Positions 48,444 to 57,544 of a stretch of DNA of 64,000 bases are shown piece by piece. Source of the DNA: Neptunomonas phycophila (GTDB lineage: Bacteria > Pseudomonadota > Gammaproteobacteria > Pseudomonadales > Balneatricaceae); the NCBI RefSeq assembly GCF_001922575.1, contig NZ_MRCI01000001.1, positions 744,001 to 808,000 of the forward strand. Reading direction: 5' to 3'. The notes under the pieces were generated by a model. That model was not told where the DNA came from. It saw nothing but the letters and a program-made list of their open reading frames with translations, and ran no database searches. Position numbers and translations under genes: made by a program. Positions within the stretch are counted from its first letter, which is position 1. Each line of letters starts with the position of its first letter.

Positions 48444-50162
48444 TTAAATTTTAATCACACGATTCATTTCTTCTAGGCTGGTAATGCCTTCGGCAACTTT
48501 ATCCAAACCGGTTTGCCGCAATGTTCTGAAGCCTTGGGTTTTCGCGACTCGAATAATATCTAAAGAGTTTCCGTTATTCATAATCACTTCGGCAATTTCT
48601 TGGGACATAGGTAGCATTTCATAGATGCCCACACGACCTTTGTAGCCTTTGTTGCATTTTGGGCAACCTTCTGATGAGGCTTCGAATAATTGTAGATTAG
48701 ATATTTGCTCTTCGGAAAAACCTTCTTCAATGAGTGCTGTTTTCGGTATATTCGAAGGGACTTTACAAGACTCACACAAACGCCTCGCTAGGCGTTGAGC
48801 AATGATTAAGCTGACTGATGTTGCGATGTTAAAAGACGGTACACCCATATTGCGTAAACGGGTGAGTGTCTCAGGCGCACTGTTGGTGTGCAATGTGGAT
48901 AGCACCATATGGCCTGTTTGTGCGGCTTTAATACCAATTTCGGCTGTTTCTAAGTCTCGAATCTCACCTACCATGACCACGTCCGGGTCTTGACGCAGGA
49001 AGGAACGCAAGGCCTCTGCAAAGGTAAGGCCCACTTTGGCATTCACATGTACTTGGTTAATGCCTTCTAAATTTATCTCAACTGGGTCTTCTGCTGTGGA
49101 TATATTACGCTCTTCAGTATTGAGGATGTTCAAGCCAGTGTAGAGCGATACTGTTTTACCGCTACCAGTAGGGCCTGTAACCAAGATCATCCCTTGTGGC
49201 TTGTGCAGCGTGCCCATGTAGAGCTCTTTTTGCTGTGGATCAAAACCGAGCGCATCAACTCCCATCTTGGCACTAGATGGGTCAAGGATACGCAGCACAA
49301 TCTTCTCACCCCAAAGAGTAGGCAATGTGTTTACACGAAAGTCGATGGCTCTATTTTTAGATATCTTCATCTTAATACGGCCATCCTGAGGCATACGTTT
49401 TTCGGAGATGTCCATTTGGGACATAACTTTTAAACGAGCGGACAAACGTGATGATAAGTTATTGGGCGGGCGAGCAATTTCTTGCAAAATACCATCAATA
49501 CGGCTACGTATGCGATAGGCCTTTTCATAAGGCTCAAAGTGAATATCTGAGGCTCCACGCTTTATACAGTCCAATAGAATTTTGTTTACAAAACGTACTA
49601 TGGGTGCATCTTTAGCGGCATCTTCGCTGGTTTGTTCTTCTTCTTTTTGTTGATTGGTCTCATCAACTTCTAGATTATCGAGGTCGCTATCGGATAAGTC
49701 ATCCAGCATGGACCCTTGGTTGTCCATGAAGCTATCGATAAAAGCGCGTAGTTTATCTTCTTCTACAATTACGCCTTCGGTGGTGATACCCGTATGGAAC
49801 TTGAATTCGTCTAGTGCCTGTATGTTGGTTGGGTCTGAAAGCGCAACAAAAATTCTATTTTCTTTTTTGGCCAGCGGAATGGCGTGATGTTTGTTGATGA
49901 GCTGATCGCTGACTAGACCTTGTGGCACTGATGAGGCGTTGACGCAGCTTAAATCAAAGAGGGGTAAACCAAACTCATCCGAGGCTGCCGTGGCCGCACG
50001 GTGAGGGCTGACGAGCCTTTCGTCGATAATATGACTGATAAAGGGTACTTGTGCAGCACGCGCTTTTTCGATGGCGTCGCGAGCTACTTCGGCCGAAAAA
50101 ATACCGTCTTTCACTAAGCGCCGAGCAAGACCACTAAGGGGTTGTTGAGTCTGCACGCCCAC
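48444..50162 (-). CDS. pilB: Type IV pilus assembly ATPase PilB
   Basis: PilB is the hexameric ATPase that powers pilus extension. The 572-residue protein has N-terminal MshEN-type domains (about 1-150) and an acidic linker (DDLSDSDLDNLEVDE). The ATPase core has SDIHFEPYEKAYRIRSRIDG, Walker A TGPTGSGKTVSLY near residue 330, the Asp box, and EIRDLETAEIGIKAAQTGH. A zinc module follows with CESC and CPKC pairs. It is divergent from pilA with about 235 bp between starts. Confidence 0.97.
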   Translation of the reverse strand: MGVQTQQPLSGLARRLVKDGIFSAEVARDAIEKARAAQVPFISHIIDERLVSPHRAATAASDEFGLPLFDLSCVNASSVPQGLVSDQLINKHHAIPLAKKENRIFVALSDPTNIQALDEFKFHTGITTEGVIVEEDKLRAFIDSFMDNQGSMLDDLSDSDLDNLEVDETNQQKEEEQTSEDAAKDAPIVRFVNKILLDCIKRGASDIHFEPYEKAYRIRSRIDGILQEIARPPNNLSSRLSARLKVMSQMDISEKRMPQDGRIKMKISKNRAIDFRVNTLPTLWGEKIVLRILDPSSAKMGVDALGFDPQQKELYMGTLHKPQGMILVTGPTGSGKTVSLYTGLNILNTEERNISTAEDPVEINLEGINQVHVNAKVGLTFAEALRSFLRQDPDVVMVGEIRDLETAEIGIKAAQTGHMVLSTLHTNSAPETLTRLRNMGVPSFNIATSVSLIIAQRLARRLCESCKVPSNIPKTALIEEGFSEEQISNLQLFEASSEGCPKCNKGYKGRVGIYEMLPMSQEIAEVIMNNGNSLDIIRVAKTQGFRTLRQTGLDKVAEGITSLEEMNRVIKI

Positions 50163-50304
50163 TCCTTAAAAAATAAATGTTAGATGTTCACTGAGCGTTC
50201 ATCATATATGTACACAATAGCACCAGCGTAACCTTTTGAAAATGTACGCAAACTTAAATTTCAAACAATCTTATCCTTGTAGTGGAAATTGTGCGAAGTT
50301 CGGC

Positions 50305-50310
50305 TAGAAT
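50305..50310 (+). promoter_or_regulatory. Possible -10 element of pilA
   Basis: TAGAAT at 50305-50310, preceded by CGGC, could be a -10 element 88 bp upstream of pilA. No acceptable -35 lies at the right distance. No sigma-54 element with the required 10-bp GG-GC spacing is seen in the 235-bp pilB-pilA region, although pilA is sigma-54 dependent in Pseudomonas. The region otherwise shows nothing clear. Confidence 0.2.
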
Positions 50311-50397
50311 GAAATCCGAGCGCTGCCACTGAACAGGGAAGACGCTTTGAAATCCACATTCGTTTCTAAATGACCAACTCGTTGGAGAGAAAATTAG

Positions 50398-50868
50398 ATG
50401 AAAAAGCAACAACAAGGTTTTACATTGATTGAATTAATGATCGTGGTAGCGATCATTGGTATTTTGGCTGCGATTGCATTGCCTGCGTATCAGGACTACA
50501 CAATCCGCGCTCGTGTAGCAGAGCCTGTTAATGCAGCCGCTGCAGCTAAGGCTACTTTATACGAATCTTATGCATCTAATGGTGTTATGCCTGCTGTTGC
50601 GGATAACATCATTGTAGACTTAGATACTAATTTAACTGCTATGCCTAATGTAAGTGCAGTCGCTGTAACCCGTGAAGGGGATGATGCGATGGCTATCGAA
50701 ATGACTCTGGCTGATATAGGCGGCTCTACTGGTACAGCGGGCACTAACAGAATTACATATCTGTATACAGGTTCTGCTACGGGCTTGGTAGTTGACTGTA
50801 CATCTGGTTCAGGTGCTACAAACGCAACAAATGTTGAAGACAAATACTTACCTGCTTCTTGCAGATAA
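50398..50868 (+). CDS. pilA: Type IV major pilin PilA
   Basis: PilA is the main subunit of type IV pili, used for twitching, adhesion and DNA uptake. The 156-residue prepilin has the leader MKKQQQG, cleaved before Phe8, and the hydrophobic [27 protein letters not shown] helix in pieces, with Glu at mature position 5. A globular head follows. The C-terminal pair of cysteines (VVDC and PASC, about 20 residues apart) forms the disulfide-bounded D-region. An GGAGAG site precedes the ATG. A terminator follows. Confidence 0.96.
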   Translation: MKKQQQGFTLIELMIVVAIIGILAAIALPAYQDYTIRARVAEPVNAAAAAKATLYESYASNGVMPAVADNIIVDLDTNLTAMPNVSAVAVTREGDDAMAIEMTLADIGGSTGTAGTNRITYLYTGSATGLVVDCTSGSGATNATNVEDKYLPASCR

Positions 50869-50877
50869 GGTTTTAAT

Positions 50878-50900
50878 AAAGGGCGCGTGAGCGCCCTTTT
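50878..50900 (+). terminator. Intrinsic terminator after pilA
   Basis: AAAGGGCGC and GCGCCCTTTT pair around the tetraloop GTGA (50887-50890), ending in a short T-run. It isolates pilA from the small gene downstream. Confidence 0.85.
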
Positions 50901-50947
50901 ATATGTACAAGGTGGAGAAAAGTTTTTCATACAAATGAGATTTGCGA

Positions 50948-51295
50948 ATGAAACGATTTTTTTTTGTAATATTAGTGCTTCTTTCGGTTGCAGTTGCCTA
51001 TTACGTAACTTCAATCAGCTCAATTTTATCTGAAGAGCAGCAACAAGTTGCAGAACGAACATTACAAAAAGCCTCTCTCTTCCCCGCTCGGCCAGTCTGG
51101 TGGAGTGATGGCAAAATCTTAGCCGTTGGTATTCTTCCAGATTCATCTACAGGTGACGCTGCCGCACAAACGGCGTGTGATTTATTGATTGCTGAGCAAC
51201 TCCCGGTTTCAGGGCTGCGTATCGAGGTTTATGATGTGCTTAAAATTCAAAATGAAGATGAGTGGAGCTTGTTGGGCTTTGCCGTGTGTGAGTAA
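50948..51295 (+). CDS. Small membrane-anchored or secreted protein, unknown function
   Basis: I do not recognise this 115-residue protein. It begins MKRFFFVILVLLSVAVAYYVTS, a hydrophobic segment that is either a signal anchor or a signal peptide without an obvious cleavage site. The rest is a soluble domain that would face the periplasm; it contains two cysteines, one in AAAQTACDLL and one at the very end (AVCE), which could form a disulfide. The start is the ATG at 50948; a TTG two codons upstream is less likely. It lies about 50 bp after the pilA terminator and is followed by its own terminator. Confidence 0.6.
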   Translation: MKRFFFVILVLLSVAVAYYVTSISSILSEEQQQVAERTLQKASLFPARPVWWSDGKILAVGILPDSSTGDAAAQTACDLLIAEQLPVSGLRIEVYDVLKIQNEDEWSLLGFAVCE

Positions 51296-51336
51296 GCTAG
51301 TTACACCTTGAGTGGTAAATAATAAGATAAATATAG

Positions 51337-51359
51337 AGCAGCGAAGGCTGCTTTTTTTG
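51337..51359 (+). terminator. Intrinsic terminator after the small protein gene
   Basis: AGCAGC (51337-51342) pairs with GCTGCT (51347-51352) around the loop GAAG, followed by seven T residues. It ends the transcript of the gene at 50948. Confidence 0.82.
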
Positions 51360-51392
51360 TGTCTGAGATTACGCCTTTTTAACGTGATAGGG

Positions 51393-51782
51393 CTACATCA
51401 TGGTGTCTTTAAACCAACCCCAGATACCAAACGAGAAATTGGGGAATATGTTAATCCCCAAAGCCGATTTGATGAGGTACAGAGCAAGCAGACCTAGTAC
51501 GGTGCACATGAGAAGAAATACAGCCAATGAGGCGGCTGTTGCGGCACGAGATAGGTTTCGTTCGGTTCGGCTTAGATCTCGGCGGTTTCGGCCAGCGAGT
51601 AGCACGAAATAATATCGCCAGCGCCAAAGTTTGAACGTGCCGCGTAAATCTAAGGGGTGTTGGCCCCATTGCCTTGCGCCAAAGGCAACTTTTAAGGCCA
51701 TTAGCTGCTCTTTGGTGAAGGAGTCTTTCAGATCATCTGGAAGGCGTTCTTTGAGTCCTTTTATAAAAGGGTCGTGCTCCAT
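51393..51782 (-). CDS. Inner-membrane protein of unknown function
   Basis: I cannot name a family for this 129-residue protein. The N-terminal 80 residues are cytoplasmic and basic, with ERLPDDLKDSFTKEQLMALKVAFGARQWGQHPLDLRGT and a hydrophobic patch (WRWRYYFVLLAGRNRR). The Arg-rich stretch is followed by one clear membrane segment (about 85-110, AAFL then LLALYLI) and a short C-terminal part ending FKDTMM. The composition is like that of neighbouring core genes. It lies between a convergent small gene and nadC on the same strand. Confidence 0.6.
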   Translation of the reverse strand: MEHDPFIKGLKERLPDDLKDSFTKEQLMALKVAFGARQWGQHPLDLRGTFKLWRWRYYFVLLAGRNRRDLSRTERNLSRAATAASLAVFLLMCTVLGLLALYLIKSALGINIFPNFSFGIWGWFKDTMM

Positions 51783-51890
51783 GAATTGCTCCGGCCTAAA
51801 CGTTTATGCTCTTTTTGCTTTAATTAGCGGTTATAAGGCTTATCTATCGGCCGGAGTTTTATTTTTTTGATGGTTCTCTAAAGCTCGCGT

Positions 51891-51932
51891 GTACCTGTAC
51901 CTGTACCTGTACCTGTACCTGTACCTGTACCT
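51891..51932. repeat. (GTACCT)7 hexanucleotide tandem repeat
   Basis: Seven exact copies of GTACCT fill 51891-51932, 5 bp from the nadC stop codon (51938-51940, minus strand). It lies in the 155-bp gap between nadC and the membrane protein gene. A multiple of three would preserve frame if it were translated. Perfect arrays of this length often vary in copy number between isolates. Confidence 0.97.
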
Positions 51933-51937
51933 TGCTG

Positions 51938-52777
51938 CTAAATGAGCCGTAAAGATAAGTCCACAGCGCGGCAATGTTTGGTTAGTGCACCAATAGAAAT
52001 GTAATCTACACCGGTTTCTGCAATAGGAACTAGGGTTTCGTCAGTAATGTTGCCTGAGGCTTCTAGCTTTGCTTTACCATTGGTGATGGCGACGGCTTCG
52101 CGCATTTGCTCTAAAGTGAAATTATCCAGCATGATGATATCGGCATCAGCGGCGAGCGCTTCATGGAGCTGCTCTAGCGTCTCCACTTCAATTTCAACGG
52201 GTTTACCAGGCGCGGTTTTTTGTGCTGTTTCTATGGCGGCTTTGATACCGCCGCAGGCCATAATATGATTTTCTTTAATTAAAAACGCATCGTAGAGGCC
52301 AATCCGGTGGTTGTAACAAGATCCGCACGTAACTGCATATTTTTGAGCGAGGCGTAAACCCGGTATTGTTTTACGGGTGTCTAATAGTTTGACTTTGGTC
52401 GTCGCGACTTTATCGGCATACTGCTGGCTAACGGTGGCTGTACCAGAAAGGGTCTGTAAAAAGTTAAGCGCTGCACGTTCTGCTGTCAGTATGGAGCGCG
52501 CCGACCCGGTAACGGTAAATAACGCTTGATTAGGCGTGACTTGGTCGCCATCTTTTACGTTCCAGCTGATATCCATCCCAGCGTCAACCTGTCTGAATAC
52601 TTCGTCTACCCATGCGGTGCCGCTAATCGTCGCATGTTCACGTGAGATCACACGCGCTGTTGCTTGTTCGCTTTCGGGGATAAGCCGGGCCGTTATGTCA
52701 CCGTCGCCTATATCTTCTTGCAATGCGGTTTTCACGTTTTGTTCGATAGTAGGGCGTAAAGTGTCGATTGATAACAT
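51938..52777 (-). CDS. nadC: Nicotinate-nucleotide pyrophosphorylase (carboxylating)
   Basis: NadC makes nicotinate mononucleotide from quinolinate and PRPP in NAD synthesis. The 279-residue protein starts at the ATG at 52777 (MLSIDTLRP). Motifs are [65 protein letters not shown] and EVETLEQL. A longer frame adds seven residues without support. It is divergent from ampD, as in many gammaproteobacteria. Confidence 0.96.
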   Translation of the reverse strand: MLSIDTLRPTIEQNVKTALQEDIGDGDITARLIPESEQATARVISREHATISGTAWVDEVFRQVDAGMDISWNVKDGDQVTPNQALFTVTGSARSILTAERAALNFLQTLSGTATVSQQYADKVATTKVKLLDTRKTIPGLRLAQKYAVTCGSCYNHRIGLYDAFLIKENHIMACGGIKAAIETAQKTAPGKPVEIEVETLEQLHEALAADADIIMLDNFTLEQMREAVAITNGKAKLEASGNITDETLVPIAETGVDYISIGALTKHCRAVDLSLRLI

Positions 52778-52867
52778 AATATTCCGCTTAGGTTCCATCG
52801 CTGGCTGGTTGAAGAAAGCAATCTTACACAGCGGTTGATCCTAAGCAAAGAGAAGGTGCTAAAGACG

Positions 52868-52896
52868 TTAAGCTGGCATCATGTTGCTGGTATGAT
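52868..52896 (+). promoter_or_regulatory. Candidate ampD promoter
   Basis: TTAAGC (52868-52873) and TATGAT (52891-52896) with a 17-bp spacer lie in the 158-bp nadC-ampD divergent region, 40 bp before the ampD start. The -10 is good and the -35 is weak. Confidence 0.5.
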
Positions 52897-52935
52897 GGAA
52901 TTTTAACGGATTAGCTCTGTCGCGAGTAGTTAGCA

Positions 52936-53529
52936 TTGATAAATAATACCAGTAAACATTCTGATGATGAGACATTGACGTTGTCATCCATTGAAAATGG
53001 TTTAGTCGTTGGGGCTAGATGGCTCGCTTCTCCTAATTTTAATGAACGTCCGGTAGCGACTAACATTGATTTATTGGTGGTACATAATATCAGTTTGCCG
53101 CCTGGTGAGTTTGAAAACGGCTATGTAGAGGCTTTTTTTCAAAATCGCTTGGTGGCGCAAGAGCACCCTTATTTTTCTGAAATAGCACACCTGCAGGTTT
53201 CGGCTCATTTGTTGATTGCCCGATCAGGTATTGTTACGCAGTTTGTAAACTTAAATGATCGTGCTTGGCATGCCGGTGTTTCTTGTTTTGATGGCGTGGA
53301 GTCATGCAATGATTTTTCGATTGGAATCGAACTGGAAGGGACTGACTATATCCCCTTTACTGATGAGCAATATGCGAGTTTAACCTCGCTGACTAAGCTC
53401 ATTCAGGAGGCTTATCCGTCAATAAATTCGCATCGTATTACTGGCCATAGCGATATTGCACCGGGACGTAAAACAGATCCTGGCCCTTGTTTTGATTGGC
53501 TGCGATACCGAGCATCTTTAGGTCGTTAA
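52936..53529 (+). CDS. ampD: 1,6-anhydro-N-acetylmuramyl-L-alanine amidase AmpD
   Basis: AmpD is a cytoplasmic zinc amidase in peptidoglycan recycling; its loss raises AmpC beta-lactamase in species with AmpR. The 197-residue protein has zinc ligands in LLVVHNIS (His near 51), in the HAGVS region and in GHSDIAPGRKTDPG with the conserved Lys and Asp. The start is a TTG at 52936, with no ATG nearby and only a weak ribosome binding site. AmpE, its frequent neighbour, is absent. Confidence 0.94.
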   Translation: MINNTSKHSDDETLTLSSIENGLVVGARWLASPNFNERPVATNIDLLVVHNISLPPGEFENGYVEAFFQNRLVAQEHPYFSEIAHLQVSAHLLIARSGIVTQFVNLNDRAWHAGVSCFDGVESCNDFSIGIELEGTDYIPFTDEQYASLTSLTKLIQEAYPSINSHRITGHSDIAPGRKTDPGPCFDWLRYRASLGR

Positions 53530-53595
53530 GAGCGGCAGCCCTTTTACTAAGCTAATACAGCACTTTGTTCATAAATGTTGATAGATAACTACAAC

Positions 53596-53610
53596 TGAGA
53601 ATCGTTTTTA
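53596..53610. promoter_or_regulatory. Fur-box-like sequence upstream of the iron ABC ATPase
   Basis: TGAGAATCGTTTTTA at 53596-53610 matches the 7-1-7 Fur consensus (TGATAATnATTATCA) at 10 of 14 positions and lies 39 bp before the ATPase gene. It is weaker than the site upstream of the binding-protein gene but supports joint control by iron. Confidence 0.45.
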
Positions 53611-53648
53611 TTTATCATGTGGTTATAAATCTGATGCGGTTGTAATAC

Positions 53649-54692
53649 ATGTCTTTGTTATCGGTTGAATCACTTGCCTGTGCTTATGGAACTCAATCTA
53701 TTGTTGAGGATGTTAACTTTGCGATTGAAGAGGGCGATATAGCTTGTTTGCTAGGCCCGAGCGGTTGCGGAAAAACGACAATCCTTCGTGCGCTAGCTGG
53801 CTTCAATGATGTTTCTGGCGGCCAGATAATTATGAATGGTCGGACTATCTCGGCTTTAAACCGTACACTTTCTCCCGAGAAGCGTAACATGGGAATGGTG
53901 TTTCAAGATTATGCCTTATTTCCTCATCTTACAGTTGCCGATAACATCGGATTTGGGTTGCGGAACCTGTCTTCTGGTCAACGCCGTGAAGCCGTTAAAT
54001 CAGTGCTTAAATTAGTACGTTTGCCAGACTTATCACAACGTTATCCTCATGAGCTCTCGGGAGGGCAGCAGCAGCGTGTTGCTTTGGCGCGTGCGCTGGC
54101 TCCTAAGCCCTCGTTGTTACTTATGGACGAGCCTTTTTCGAACTTGGATACTGAGATGCGCAAGTCATTATCAGTTGAAGTGAGAGATATTATAAAAGAG
54201 CAGGGTTTATCAGCAATTATGGTAACGCATGATCAAGATGAAGCCTTTGTGATTAGCGATGCTGTTGGCGTGTTATCGCAAGGTAGGCTGCAGCAATGGG
54301 GTAGCGCAGAGTCCTTATATTACCGCCCCGAAAACTTAACCGTAGCTCGCTTTGTGGGTGAGGGGGAATTGTTTGAGGCTCGTTGTGTATCAGCGGATGC
54401 TTTTGAAACGGAACTGGGTGTCTTACCTGTTGCTAACAACCAAAGTTGTCCTTTAGCGCAGAGTATTCAGTTGTTTGTGAGGCCATCCGAAATCAAGCCG
54501 ATTATTTCTGTTGATACGTCCGTAGAAGCTACTGTGATGTCGCGGGAATTTATGGGGGATACTGTGCGTTTTCGTCTAGCCCTGCCTAGTGGGCGTGTGA
54601 TTACCTCGACGTGTCATGAGCGCTTAGACTTTAAGCCAGGTGATCATGTGGGGATTTCGGTAACTACTCAAACCCCTATTCTATTTACTTGA
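53649..54692 (+). CDS. fbpC: Ferric-iron ABC transporter ATP-binding protein (FbpC type)
   Basis: The 347-residue protein is the ATPase of a periplasmic Fe3+ importer. Motifs are Walker A GPSGCGKTT (residues 37-45), the Q-loop MVFQDYALFPHLT, signature LSGGQQQR, Walker B LLLMDEPFSNLD and the switch VTHDQDEA. A C-terminal TOBE-like regulatory domain follows (about 240-347), typical of FbpC/PotA-type ATPases. The gene converges on the permease gene with 24 bp between stops, instead of following it. Substrate is assigned from the neighbours and the Fur-like sites. Confidence 0.88.
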   Translation: MSLLSVESLACAYGTQSIVEDVNFAIEEGDIACLLGPSGCGKTTILRALAGFNDVSGGQIIMNGRTISALNRTLSPEKRNMGMVFQDYALFPHLTVADNIGFGLRNLSSGQRREAVKSVLKLVRLPDLSQRYPHELSGGQQQRVALARALAPKPSLLLMDEPFSNLDTEMRKSLSVEVRDIIKEQGLSAIMVTHDQDEAFVISDAVGVLSQGRLQQWGSAESLYYRPENLTVARFVGEGELFEARCVSADAFETELGVLPVANNQSCPLAQSIQLFVRPSEIKPIISVDTSVEATVMSREFMGDTVRFRLALPSGRVITSTCHERLDFKPGDHVGISVTTQTPILFT

Positions 54693-54716
54693 TATTCTAC
54701 TTAGTTAGCGGTTTCT

Positions 54717-56381
54717 TTAAGCTGGCTTGATGTCTCGACTGCTGGCAATTGATCGGCTGAGTAGAATAACAGGTACAATCCCAACGGCCACGATGAGTAG
54801 TGCAGCAAGGGCGCACTGCTCTAAGCGCTGATCTGACGCATATTGGTAGACAAAGGTGGCTAGCGTATCGTAGTTAAACGGCCGTAAAATCAACGTGGCT
54901 GGTAGCTCTTTCATGCAATCCACAAATACGACTAATAGCGATGTCAAAAGACCGCCTTTGATAAGCGGCAAATGCACACGTAGTAATGTTCCCATCGGAG
55001 TCATGCCCAATGAGCGAGAGGCCATATCCATCGAAGGGGTTACTTTGTTTAATGAGCTACTAACTGCCCCAGCTGATACTGCTAAAAAGCGAACGCAATA
55101 AGCAAAGATGACAGCGAACACTGTTCCGCTAAGTAATAAGCCAGTTGAGTAATCAAAATGACTGCGCATAAACGCATCGACACTGTTATCGAAGTGGGCG
55201 AGGGGTACAAGCACGCCTAACGCAAGGACGGCTCCAGGGAGAGCATAACCAAGGCTAGAAAAGTTGATGGCTATTTTGAGTGATCGTTTATTGGGATTTA
55301 GTCGTTGGGCATAGCCGAGTAAAACCGCAATAATAAGGCATGCCACCGAGGCGGATATTGCCAGCGTAAAGCTATGCAGGGCGTGGCTTTGAAAGTCTTC
55401 TGTGTAAAATTGTTTAGTATAATTGAGAGAATAAAAAAGGAGTAAACCAACCGGTATTAAAAAACCGGCTAACAGAGGAACAAAACATGCAAGGAATGCT
55501 AATGCTGCTTTGCCTTTAGTTAAAGGGTAAGTGGCCAGCGCTTTAAATCTATCTTGGTTATGAAATTGCTGCTGCTTATAGCGACTCATACGCTCGCCTA
55601 CGATGAGAAAGACCACAAAAATCATCATTAATGATGCAATTTGGGCAGCCCCTCCTAAATTCCCCATATTTAACCAAGTATCAAAAATTCCGGCACTTAG
55701 GCTTTTTACAGCAAAAAAATCTACCGTGCCAAAATCATTGAGTGTTTCCATGGATACGAGTGAGAGTCCAACGGCGATACTTGGTCGTGCAATGGGTAGT
55801 GATATACGGAAAAAGCTCTGTAATGGGCTGCACCCTAGTAAACGGCTAGCGTCTTTTAGGCTAGCAGATTGTTCTAGGAAAGCGGCACGAGACATTAAAT
55901 AAATGTACGGGTAAAGGACTAGCGTGAGCATAGTGATGGCGCCGCCTAAAGAGCGGATTTCTGGAAACCAATAATCTCGAGGCGTTTGCCATCCAAAGAG
56001 GTCGCGTAAAAAGCCTTGAACAGGGCCCGAATACTCTAAAATATCCGTATACACGTAGGCGATAACATAGGCGGGTACCGCAAACGGAAGCAGTAAGGCC
56101 CATTCAAAAAAGCGCCTTCCAGGGAACTGGCACATAGTGACCAACCATGCTGTGCCTACGCCCAAAATAACAGAAAGAAAACCAACACCAGCTAAGAGCT
56201 TTAGGGTCGTGATGATGTAAACAGGTAAAACTGTATCGTATAAGTGCTTCCAGATATTTTCCTCTGGAAAAAGGGCAATGTAAAAAACAGATAAAATTGG
56301 CAAAGCGACGATGAGGGCAATTGCCCAGCTGCTAACAAGCCAGCTGTTAGTGGTTTTCTTAGCGAGGGGTGTGCTTTGCAT
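54717..56381 (-). CDS. fbpB: Ferric-iron ABC transporter permease (FbpB type)
   Basis: The 554-residue inner-membrane permease is a fusion of two permease halves with about twelve membrane segments. Each half has an EAA-type loop for the ATPase: DASRLLGCSPLQSFFRISLPIARPSI in the first and MASRSLGMTPMGTLLRVHLPLIKGGL in the second. This two-in-one form is typical of FbpB/SfuB iron permeases. It follows fbpA after 98 bp on the same strand. That gap includes an inverted-repeat-like stretch but no clear terminator. Confidence 0.92.
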   Translation of the reverse strand: MQSTPLAKKTTNSWLVSSWAIALIVALPILSVFYIALFPEENIWKHLYDTVLPVYIITTLKLLAGVGFLSVILGVGTAWLVTMCQFPGRRFFEWALLLPFAVPAYVIAYVYTDILEYSGPVQGFLRDLFGWQTPRDYWFPEIRSLGGAITMLTLVLYPYIYLMSRAAFLEQSASLKDASRLLGCSPLQSFFRISLPIARPSIAVGLSLVSMETLNDFGTVDFFAVKSLSAGIFDTWLNMGNLGGAAQIASLMMIFVVFLIVGERMSRYKQQQFHNQDRFKALATYPLTKGKAALAFLACFVPLLAGFLIPVGLLLFYSLNYTKQFYTEDFQSHALHSFTLAISASVACLIIAVLLGYAQRLNPNKRSLKIAINFSSLGYALPGAVLALGVLVPLAHFDNSVDAFMRSHFDYSTGLLLSGTVFAVIFAYCVRFLAVSAGAVSSSLNKVTPSMDMASRSLGMTPMGTLLRVHLPLIKGGLLTSLLVVFVDCMKELPATLILRPFNYDTLATFVYQYASDQRLEQCALAALLIVAVGIVPVILLSRSIASSRDIKPA

Positions 56382-56479
56382 GAGGGCTCTTTACAACAAA
56401 ATACTACATGTCGGACAATAAAAAACGGCAGCCAAGAGACTACCGTTTGTGAGCAGATTTGTCGATTAAATGATTGTAA

Positions 56480-57508
56480 TCAGTTATCAAAGCCGACTTT
56501 ATCAACCAGTTTCGCGGCTTCTTTACGCAGAGCGCCTACTTCGGTCAGATTGATTTCATCGCCTTTAAAGTCACCCATATACTTCTTGATGATATCAGAG
56601 CGCTTTGTTTTAGGGCGAACAGGGAATTCAAAGTTAGCGTTTGCGTATAAATACTGCGCGTCACGTTCCGTTAAGAACTCAATAAGTTCGAGTGCTTCTT
56701 GTGGGTGTGGAGCGTATTTAGTGATCGAAGCGCCAGAAATATTCATGTGAGCGCCGCGTCCATCTTGGTTAGGAAAGACCAGGTTGATGGCTTCGGCCCA
56801 AGTTTTTTGTTCTGGCTCTTCTTCGTTAGTTAACATATGGCCAAAGTAGTAAGAGTTGCCAAGAGCTACGTCACAGATGCCTTCTTTAATCGCTTTTGCT
56901 TGAGCGCGATCGTTACCTTGAGGCTTCTGCCCTAAGTTATCTTTAACACCACGTAACCAAGTTTCAGTGGCTTCTAAACCGTCGTGGGCGATCATGCTTG
57001 CAATAAGGGAGATATTATATGTGTGCTTGCCGCTGCGTGTACAAACACGACCTTTCCATTTAGGGTCAGCTAGGTCTTCGTATGTTTTAATCTCACCTTC
57101 TTTTACACGCTCCTTAGAAGTGTAAATAACACGCGCTCGAGAGGTCAGACCGACCCAACGGTTTTCAGGGTCTTGAAAATGCTCTGGGACATTGCGTTCA
57201 ATTGTAGCGCTGTCGATTGTGGCGAACAGGCCTTTTTCAGCGCCATCATACATAGGGCCGATATCTGGGGTAAGCATAACATCGGCTGGCGAGTTGCGAC
57301 CTTCTTGTTCTAATCGCTCTAACAAACCTTTGTTGGAGTAAACAATATTGACTTTTATGCCTGTTTTATTCGTGAAAGCTTGTAGAAGAGGCTCCACTAA
57401 GAATTGTTGGCGATAAGAGTAAACATTGACCTCACCTTCAGCATAAGCGGGAGCAAATGAGAAAGCAGAAGTTACTGTGGCTAAAGTGAGTAGAGTTTTA
57501 CGCAACAT
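56480..57508 (-). CDS. fbpA: Periplasmic ferric-iron-binding protein (FbpA/IdiA type)
   Basis: The 342-residue protein captures Fe3+ in the periplasm and delivers it to the permease. A signal peptide (about residues 1-23, ending AYA) precedes VNVYSYRQQFLVEPLLQAF. Tyrosines near the N-terminus (YSYR) and in GNSYYFGHM are the likely iron ligands, as in FbpA, FutA and IdiA. GKHTYNISLIASMIAHDG is also typical. The ATG at 57508 has an AGG about 9 bases upstream and is preferred to a GTG two codons earlier. Confidence 0.93.
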   Translation of the reverse strand: MLRKTLLTLATVTSAFSFAPAYAEGEVNVYSYRQQFLVEPLLQAFTNKTGIKVNIVYSNKGLLERLEQEGRNSPADVMLTPDIGPMYDGAEKGLFATIDSATIERNVPEHFQDPENRWVGLTSRARVIYTSKERVKEGEIKTYEDLADPKWKGRVCTRSGKHTYNISLIASMIAHDGLEATETWLRGVKDNLGQKPQGNDRAQAKAIKEGICDVALGNSYYFGHMLTNEEEPEQKTWAEAINLVFPNQDGRGAHMNISGASITKYAPHPQEALELIEFLTERDAQYLYANANFEFPVRPKTKRSDIIKKYMGDFKGDEINLTEVGALRKEAAKLVDKVGFDN

Positions 57509-57544
57509 GTACACTAACCTATTGTCAATTTATTGTAGGTGGTA

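Noticed and set aside
51891-51932. Short CRISPR-like array
   Set aside because: The GTACCT copies are contiguous with no spacers, so this is a simple tandem repeat.
52874-52888. Sigma-54-like sequence TGGCATCATGTTGCT upstream of ampD
   Set aside because: The GG to GC distance is 9 bp instead of the required 10, and a sigma-70-type pair covers the same bases.
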